In this document: in pieces, positions 57,639-64,000 of the stretch | How positions within the stretch are numbered: position 1 is the stretch's first letter | How the letters are laid out: every line of letters begins with the position of its first letter | Source of the DNA: Sipunculus nudus | Taxonomy: Eukaryota; Annelida; Sipuncula; Golfingiida; Sipunculidae | Length of the DNA: 64,000 nt | Direction of reading: 5' to 3' | Assembly (NCBI GenBank): GCA_026874595.1 | Contig: CM049314.1 | Location: forward strand, 75,096,300 to 75,160,299 | Position numbers and translations under genes: made by a program | The notes under the pieces: generated by a model | The model's database searches: none | Seen by the model: the letters and a program-made list of their open reading frames with translations, nothing else | Told to the model about the DNA's origin: nothing

Positions 57639-58268
57639 TTTGCTTGCAGGCCACTCTTTTATCGCCCGTCTTCCTTCATTCTTGGCGCAACTTGATTCCA
57701 ATAATCGGATGCATCGATCCAGCATCAATTCTTCCTGGCGCCTGTCGCCTAACTTAATTAGGCTTCGTTTCTGATGATTTCGTGGTCAACTTCCATGGGA
57801 TTGGGGGAATGCGTGTAAGACACCACGTACCAGCTAGCTAAATCCCTAACAAGTGCCGCGACAATGCGCGTGATCGAGCAAGTTGGGCCTGATGTTGTTC
57901 TAATCGAAATTGGGTCTAATGACCTGTGCGATCGCCATATTAACCCTGGGCGCTTGGCTTGCCATGTTTACTCTTTTGCGGAAATGCTGGCTGTTGCATG
58001 TAATGTGAAAGAGGTAATTTGCGGTTCAGTGCTCCCAAGACAGGGTTCAGGTATCCCCCATCCCAACTATAACCGTAATGTTGCCTTGTTTAATGACGAA
58101 TTGTCCAAGCTGACTCAAGCTTGCGAACATAAGGTGCGTTTTTGGTGTCATAGACGCTTCTCCAATCCAAATGCGGGCCTTTATATGCATGATGGGGTTC
58201 ACCTTACATTCAAGGAAATGGGTAGATATGCATGCAGCTTGAAACGGGCTATTGTGCAAGGGTACTGA
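57639..58268 (+). pseudogene. broken SGNH hydrolase of the second Ngaro element
   Basis: Pieces in three frames follow SGNH order: LLAGHSFIARL (block I, about 57642-57675), DDFVVNFHGIGGMRV (block II, about 57770-57815), then the 134-codon open part with VLIEIGSNDL (block III) and MHDGVHLTFKEMG (block V). Two frame changes, near 57760 and 57820, disconnect them. It is related to the ORF at 53300-54070 (HGIGG, GxND and DGVH shared) but clearly diverged. Confidence 0.75.
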
Positions 58269-60339
58269 CTCTCCATCTTCACGTGTTTGGTTTAACCAAT
58301 ACACCTGTGTACTGGTTGTGTTCTGAGCTCATCCACCATTACTGTGTTGGAACGGCCTTTTAATTTCATAAACTAGTTTCACGGTCCACGTATGATAGAC
58401 ATCCCTTGAAGATATTCTTCTGTCGCATATATCTTTGGACATTTGTTGCAATTTTATTGATTTAAAGGGGTTCTACGGTCCGCTGTTCCCTCTGCCTAAT
58501 GGAATTCTGTACTCCTATCAGTTACATTATTCCGATTTTGTGAAATGTTTAACTTTTCTGGGGTAGATAATTTCAAGTCAGGCCTATACTAGACAGTTAC
58601 ATATAAGTAAGTGTTTATATAAATACATTTATTTATAAATATACACATTTGTGTTGGTTCATTACTTAAGCCATGGTTTTTAAGCACCTTTAAAATATTA
58701 ATATAGGCCACATACTCCAAAATATTCTCATTTCCACTCATATTTGAATACTGGTATGGGTTTAGTTTCTGATGGAATGTTATTTACCTCCATTTATTAT
58801 GTACACCAGGTTCTTTGGCTGTACTCATGTTGTTACCAGTTAATGCTTACAACAACTCCCATGTGCACACATTTGTAATTGAAGTATGGGTTTCGGTTAG
58901 TTACTGATTATGACGTAATCATTGTTCCATATTGCCTCAATTTATTATAAATATGTGTACAATTGGTTAGCCCTATTTATCTGCTTTAAATGAGAATATC
59001 GGCAACCAGTGCCACAATATTCCCATTTTGCTGCTTGTTTATTTGATATACATAGATTCGGTATCTTACTGAATGTTATATATTTTCTTATATATATGGG
59101 CACAAGGAATAATTCGTACACATGTGTTTTAATTAATGTGAATATTGGCTCATGTGCCAAAATATTCCCATTAGGCATTATGTGTATTGGTATTTATGGC
59201 TTTGGTGCTCAACCAAATGTTACATATTTCCTCATACATATATGCACCAATTTATAATTGGTCTGATCTTCATAATTACTTCAAATGAGAGTGTCGGCCA
59301 CAAGTGTCACAGTATTCTCATTTTGCTGCATGTCTATTTGATTATATATATATATTCGGTACTTTACCAAATGTTATATATTTTCTTATATATATGGGCA
59401 CCAGGAATTATTATGGGTCTTTCCCACCATCAAACACTGGTATACTAATTAATGTGAATATTGGCTCCTGTGCCACAATATTCCCATTAGGCATCATGTG
59501 TATTGGAATTTATGGATTTGGTGCTCCACCGAATACTTCATATTTCCTCATACATATATGCACCATATATAATTGGTCTAATCTTCATAATTACTTCAAA
59601 TGAGAGTATCGGCCACCAGTGCCACAATATTCCCATTTTGCTGCATATTTATTTGACTATATATAGATTTGGTACTTCACCGAATGTTATATATTTTCTT
59701 ATACATATGGGCACCAGGAATAATTTATATATTATTACATTTTTATATATATACATATAAATTAATTAATGTGAATATCAACTCATGTGCCACTATCTTC
59801 ACATTAGGCATTATGTGTATTGGAATTTATGGCTTTGGTGCTCCACCGAATGCTACATATTTCCTCATACATATATGCACCAATTTTATAATGGATCTGA
59901 TATTAATAACTACTTCAAATGAGAGTATTGGCCACAAGCGCCACATTATTCTTATTTTGCTGCATGTTTATTTGATTATATATTGATTTGGTACCTTACC
60001 AAATGATATACATTTTCTTATATAGGGACACCATGAATTATTATGGGTTTCTTGCATAATCTTATACATACTAATTAGTATGAATATCAGCACTTGTACA
60101 AGTGCTACAATATACCTATTATGCAGCATGCTTATTAGAATACATGAGTTGTTTTTTTCCACCTAAGGTTACATGATTCCTTATATATATACGCACAACT
60201 ATTATAATTGGTATGATCTTATATACCTAATGTTAATGTGTATGTTATGCTCATAAGGAGGCCGCGGCATCAGCCAGGCTCTTAGGTTGTTAACTTTTTG
60301 TTCAGCCATTCGCTCCCTTTTTTATTTGTCTTTTGATAG
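58269..60339 (+). repeat. spacer with four ~310-bp tandem units
   Basis: From about 58985 to 60170 a unit recurs with landmarks GAGAATATCGGC-CACAATATTCCC, TATATTTTCTTATATATATGGGC (in part), ATGTGTATTGG and CTCATACATATATGCACC. GAGAGT-GGCC boxes lie at about 58992, 59287, 59605 and 59922. Open frames over 80 codons in this part are by-products of the repeat. Position between SGNH and gag is within the element. 58269-58984 holds nothing recognisable. Confidence 0.75.
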
Positions 60340-61270
60340 ATGCCGGGTGGAAAGGGACGCAAGCCTGACGACTCCTCACCTGCCATCACCAGGAGTTCTC
60401 GTAGCCGTAGAAGACCAGTGGGCCTGTCGGACTTCGTCACTTTGGTACAACCATCAGATGTTTCTACCCCAACCAGTGACAGCGCAGCACACCTAGACGC
60501 ATTACACCCAGCTCCAACGCAAACCAATCCATCTCCCTTGGCAACACGTGCTGCCAAACGCAGACGCAGAGCTGGCCAGTCTTCTTATGTGACAAAAACC
60601 AAGGAAACTGGACTTTCTCCGGCTATGATGCAGGCAGTACGACTTGCAGTCTCAGAGGCCATGGATGCGCGCGAGACTAATAGAGCCTCCTCATCCGGGA
60701 ACCAACCAGACACCAACATTCATGATGGGGTCTCTGTGGTGCAGTCAGCTTCTCCACAGGCACAGCAAACTTTAAATAGAACACAAACTTCGCCACTAAC
60801 ATCAGACACTTTGCGAAGTCTCACTTCTCCACCAGGACGTGACCGTCTTCCTGCCCAGCCAAACCTGATCATTTCACCACAGCCAATGTCGAGCCAAGCA
60901 GCAGGCATCAACCATGGAGGACAGAGACTCTTGGACTTTAATATGCAGACTGCCTCAAACACGCTCAATGCAATGACAGGTGAGTCTCAGGTCCACACAC
61001 CTTATGCCCAGTATGATTCTATAACAGCAGGCCTATCTCAAAAAGATAAAGATGACATGCTTTCCAGAAAGCTATTTGATTTAGGGAAATTACTCCATGA
61101 AGATTCATTTGGTAACGAAGACCCCGAACCCGACTATGATCTGTCGTTCTCGCTTTCTTCCAGTGCCCCCCCTTGTTTCCAGGCTAGGGAAAAGCTCAAA
61201 AAGATCCACACCTTGCAAGCCTGGGTTTCTGCATATACCAGGTATTCCTTCATTAGGGCCTCGGCTTGGG
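60340..61270 (+). pseudogene. gag: second Ngaro gag-like ORF, fused by deletion to RNase H
   Basis: The ORF starts MPGGKGRKPDDSS and has a basic N-terminus (AAKRRRRAGQ), a Ser/Pro/Gln-rich middle, a helical KDKDDMLSRKLFDLGKLL, and LQAWVSAYTRYSFIRAS, which corresponds to the W-Y region of the first element's gag. Shortly after, near 61255-61275, the sequence passes into RNase H in another frame. The zinc fingers and the entire RT are missing, implying a deletion of roughly 1.5-2 kb. Confidence 0.8.
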
Positions 61271-61675
61271 TTCTCGGCAGTCTGCAAAAATAAGTGGCTG
61301 TATCACAAATGGCCGATTTCTTGGACAGACAAAAACATTGCAGAGTTGGAACTCTTCCCTATTGTACTAGCTGTGGAAGTATGGGGGGACATCTGGGCCA
61401 ATAGAAGGCTGTCTTTCCACTGTGACAACTTGGCCATTGTACAAATTATCAATAAGCAGTCGTCAAAGGACGGCCCAATCATGTCACTAGTCAGGCGTTT
61501 AATCCTGGCATGTCTCAAGTTTAATATTCTGTTCAAAGCAGCACATATTCCCGGTTCGAAAAATAAAATAGCTGATTTACTCTCTCGGTTGCAGGTCACG
61601 GAGGCCAAGAGAATAGCACCTCATCTGGACAATCATCCGGTCAGAATCCCAACTCACCTCCTACCACAACCTTAG
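61255..61675 (+). pseudogene. RNase H remnant of the second Ngaro element
   Basis: It reads LGFSAVCKNKWLYHKWPISW, then ELELFPIVLAVEVWG, FHCDNLAIVQIIN and NKIADLLSRLQ. It aligns with the first element (NQWFNGTWPVVW, ELFPV, FCDNKAVV, ADLLSRF). The first Asp region is cut away by the deletion. The frame changes near 61600 before the recombinase. Confidence 0.8.
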
Positions 61676-62625
61676 CCTGCCAAGCAACGGATTTCCTACT
61701 TGCGGGACTTTCTACCAGCACTCAGAGTGCTCACAGCAAAGCTCTGTGTCTGTTCAAACAATTTTGCCAAAATTACTCCAATGCCTCAATGCTCCCGTGC
61801 ACTCAGGACACTCTGGTCAATTTCATACTTTACTTGTTTCAAGTAAAAGGTTGGGCCTCATCTACAATTATGTCCCAATTGTCGGCCATTAATTTTGTCC
61901 ACAAGATAGCCTGCTTTGCTCCTCCCTCTCAGTCCTTTTTAGTGAAGAAGGTCCTTCTCGGAATGGCTAAGCAATCACCTCAAGGAGACAACAGGCTCCC
62001 CATATCCTTACGGTTGCTGCACAACATGGTAACTACAGTACCTCTGATCCTTTCAAACAAATACCTACAGGGTCTCATCCAGGCTATGTTTTTGTTAGCG
62101 TTTCATGCCTTCCTCCGGGTAGGTGAAATAACATGTGCTTACACCTCGCAATCAGGGAACAATTTGCAGATAAATGAAGTCAAATTTCAAGATGGCTCTT
62201 TCATTATCACCCTTGCGAGGTTTAAACACGCACCCTTAGATCACACAACACAGCTGCTCCTCCGGCCAACTCATCAGCCACACTGTCCAGTCAAATCCCT
62301 CGCAGAGTATTTATCAATGCACCCCAATATCCCTGGCCCTCTCTTCTCCTTGGCTGATGGAAAACCAGTAACAAGATCATATTTTGTCAACATCATGAAT
62401 AAGGTGCTCTCCACATTAGGCTGCCAGAACAAGGCGTATAAAAGCCATAGCTTCCGAATTGGTGCAGCTACCCATGCAGCATCATGCGGGGTACCGGATG
62501 ATGTCATCATGCGCCTTGGCAGGTGGAAGTCCAAGGCATTCCTAAAATATATTCGGCTCCCAATCCTGTCCTCTCAACCAACTGCTGACCCCCCAAATGA
62601 CGCAACTGGGTTAGGTTTCTATTAG
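61600..62625 (+). CDS. Ngaro tyrosine recombinase (well preserved, separated from RT)
   Basis: One open frame runs from about 61600 (GQENSTSSGQ) to 62625, with an ATG at 61789. N-terminal SAM-like part: STSTQSAHSKALCLFKQFC and TLVNFILYLF. Catalytic set: Arg in HAFLRVGEI, HSFRIGAATHAA (His and Arg of HxxR), MRLGRWKS, and Tyr in FLKYIRLP. All positions expected for the active site are kept, unlike the first copy. The loss of RT would make it useless for retrotransposition in cis, but a recombinase could in principle still act if translated from 61789. Confidence 0.85.
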   Translation, partial: GGQENSTSSGQSSGQNPNSPPTTTLACQATDFLLAGLSTSTQSAHSKALCLFKQFCQNYSNASMLPCTQDTLVNFILYLFQVKGWASSTIMSQLSAINFVHKIACFAPPSQSFLVKKVLLGMAKQSPQGDNRLPISLRLLHNMVTTVPLILSNKYLQGLIQAMFLLAFHAFLRVGEITCAYTSQSGNNLQINEVKFQDGSFIITLARFKHAPLDHTTQLLLRPTHQPHCPVKSLAEYLSMHPNIPGPLFSLADGKPVTRSYFVNIMNKVLSTLGCQNKAYKSHSFRIGAATHAASCGVPDDVIMRLGRWKSKAFLKYIRLPILSSQPTADPPNDATGLGFY

Positions 62626-63035
62626 AGTAAATCCTTAAACCTAAGGCCCTTGTAGTTTCCCTCAGAATGTGACTTGAGGGTTGTATTGTTATTTCTTGAA
62701 TCCATGCCAGAATGTGACTGGTCTATGGCCAAATCCCCCCACCCAAAGGATGCATCTAGGTTAGACATTATTCTATCAGAGTGAATTCGGGCCTTTAAGT
62801 TTTCCCCCCAGAATGTGACTGGAGGGCTGTATTGTTAATTCTTTAATCTGTGCCAGAATGTGACATGTCTATGGCTGAATCCCCCCCCCCCCCCACCCAA
62901 ACAATGCAACTAGGTTAGGTTTTTATTAAAGTAAATTCTTAAAGCTTGGACCTTTTAAAATTTTTCCCCCAGTATGTGACTGGAGGGCCATACTGTTAAT
63001 TCTTGAATCCATGCCAGAATGGGACTGGTCTGGAG
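62607..63035 (+). repeat. three ~170-bp tandem units after the recombinase
   Basis: The words GTTAGGTTT-TATTA, CCCAGAATGTGACTGGAGGG and GAATCCATGCCAGAATGTGAC recur at intervals of about 165-175 bp. The first unit overlaps the last codons of the recombinase frame. A poly-C run lies at about 62881-62895. Likely the 3' part of the second Ngaro element. Confidence 0.75.
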
Positions 63036-64000
63036 GTTTAGTCTACTACATAGTTAGGATAATTTATTTGTTAGTTGTAGCTGCTAGGCGTCAGTAACTT
63101 AGGTTTACTTTCTGTAAATTATATGTGTGGATCTGGGCTCACCTGCATTACTATCCATTTATTGTTCTTTACCGTTCATTGTAGCTTTATTATTTATATG
63201 TAACTTTGCCAGAAGTCCAATCTATGCACTGGGTTTCCCAGAAAGTGACTGGGATTCCTTTGGGACGAAGCAACAAATCATTACTTCTTACTATCAGTAA
63301 CCAGATCTACGTGTTCCTTCTAGGGTCCTTACACATATCTATATTCATAGGTACATCCATTACCTTAAATGTGTTTCTACTTCAAGCTTGGTGGGGAGCC
63401 CTGCTTACAGCAGGGCTGTGGCGGTTTCTGTCCCCACCAAAGCATGGACTCATTAGTGCAAATATCACTTAACAATTAAAGCATAACTTGTATCATGCTT
63501 ATACTAAATATGATCTGATTTTTGGACTTGTCTCTATTATATGTTTGTATATATGCGTTGGATTATAATGCTTGGTATCAACACACAATCATATTTGTCT
63601 TCATCAACTATTATATATCTTAGATAGGTTACATAAAGTGAATGGTATATATCTTGGATCGTCACAATGTATCATACTAATGTTATTCGTCATTATTAAA
63701 TGACAATTTTCAATCAATATCTGTGTTGTGTTTTCTTGGAGTGCCTGCACAAAAATGTGAATACTGTGATACCACACAAAAATTGATCCCTATAGACATG
63801 TAAATTGTAATTTATAATGTTATAAATATTAATAAAGTACAATCGATTCATGAATATTATTATCCTTTGACCATATTACATTTTTGATTTTAACAAACAT
63901 TTGCTGTTACAGTTATGAACTGTTAAATACTCTTGACAGGGCTGATGAATCGCTGCCTTTGCCCGTAAATTAAATTATTATTAATATAGTATTATATATT
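63036..64000. other. right edge, no gene recognised
   Basis: AT-rich DNA. No A/B-type direct repeats matching the second Ngaro element and no second discoidin half-exon were seen. Confidence 0.45.

Noticed and set aside
59009-59986. Overlapping 80-105-codon frames at 59-60 kb
   Set aside because: Frames of the ~310-bp AT-rich tandem unit, interchangeable among units and without domain signatures.

Overview
The window looks like about 64 kb of AT-rich genomic DNA from an animal, most likely a marine invertebrate. Split exons with GT/AG borders, long introns and dense mosaics of interspersed repeats point to a metazoan. The repeat families have 5' hairpins, CAGGTGGCGCCACCTG-type palindromes and GTCCGTCYGTCC runs. 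In my experience these are common in bivalve and other lophotrochozoan genomes, but I cannot exclude an invertebrate deuterostome such as amphioxus. No bacterial-type operon, rRNA or CRISPR array is present.

Host gene. Four short exons on the + strand probably belong to one modular extracellular protein gene: the second half of a discoidin (F5/8 type C) domain at 2522-2669, a two-exon C-type lectin domain at 45902-46096 and 47397-47585, and the first half of another discoidin domain at 54930-55087. Module borders are all phase 1, with a phase 0 cut inside each discoidin domain, so the pieces fit together. Everything else is intron or flank filled with repeats. The gene runs off the window at least on the left and probably on the right.

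Retroelements. (1) 1-1730: decayed 3' part of a Ty3/gypsy element with a 176-bp LTR. (2) 32366-42020: a nearly complete Ty3/gypsy element on the - strand with LTRs, a tRNA-Leu-like primer site, a polypurine tract, gag, protease, RT-RNase H and integrase. Between primer site and gag it has an extra ORF that reads as an SGNH/GDSL hydrolase. Its 5' LTR carries a 338-bp MITE with TAA target duplications, and its pol is broken in several places. (3) 47775-54400: a structurally complete Ngaro-type (DIRS order) tyrosine-recombinase retrotransposon on the - strand with the diagnostic split direct repeats A1-B1-A2-B2. It codes for an SGNH hydrolase, a zinc-finger gag and RT-RNase H-tyrosine recombinase. 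(4) about 57.1-63.0 kb: a second Ngaro-like element on the + strand with a broken SGNH gene and a gag fused by deletion to RNase H (RT lost), but a well preserved recombinase. SGNH ORFs thus occur in two different retroelement orders within 25 kb.

Other repeats. 3.2-30 kb is a patchwork of Helitron/Helentron-like elements with 5' hairpins and subterminal inverted repeats, one demonstrably nested in another. It also has a 2.2-kb direct duplication around a 2.5-kb filler, a second 1.3-1.7-kb duplication, a 145-bp satellite and CATGCAT-rich minisatellites. A striking 2.3-kb minisatellite at 43.2-45.4 kb has 27-, 30- and 34-nt monomers arranged in 145- and 226-nt higher-order blocks.
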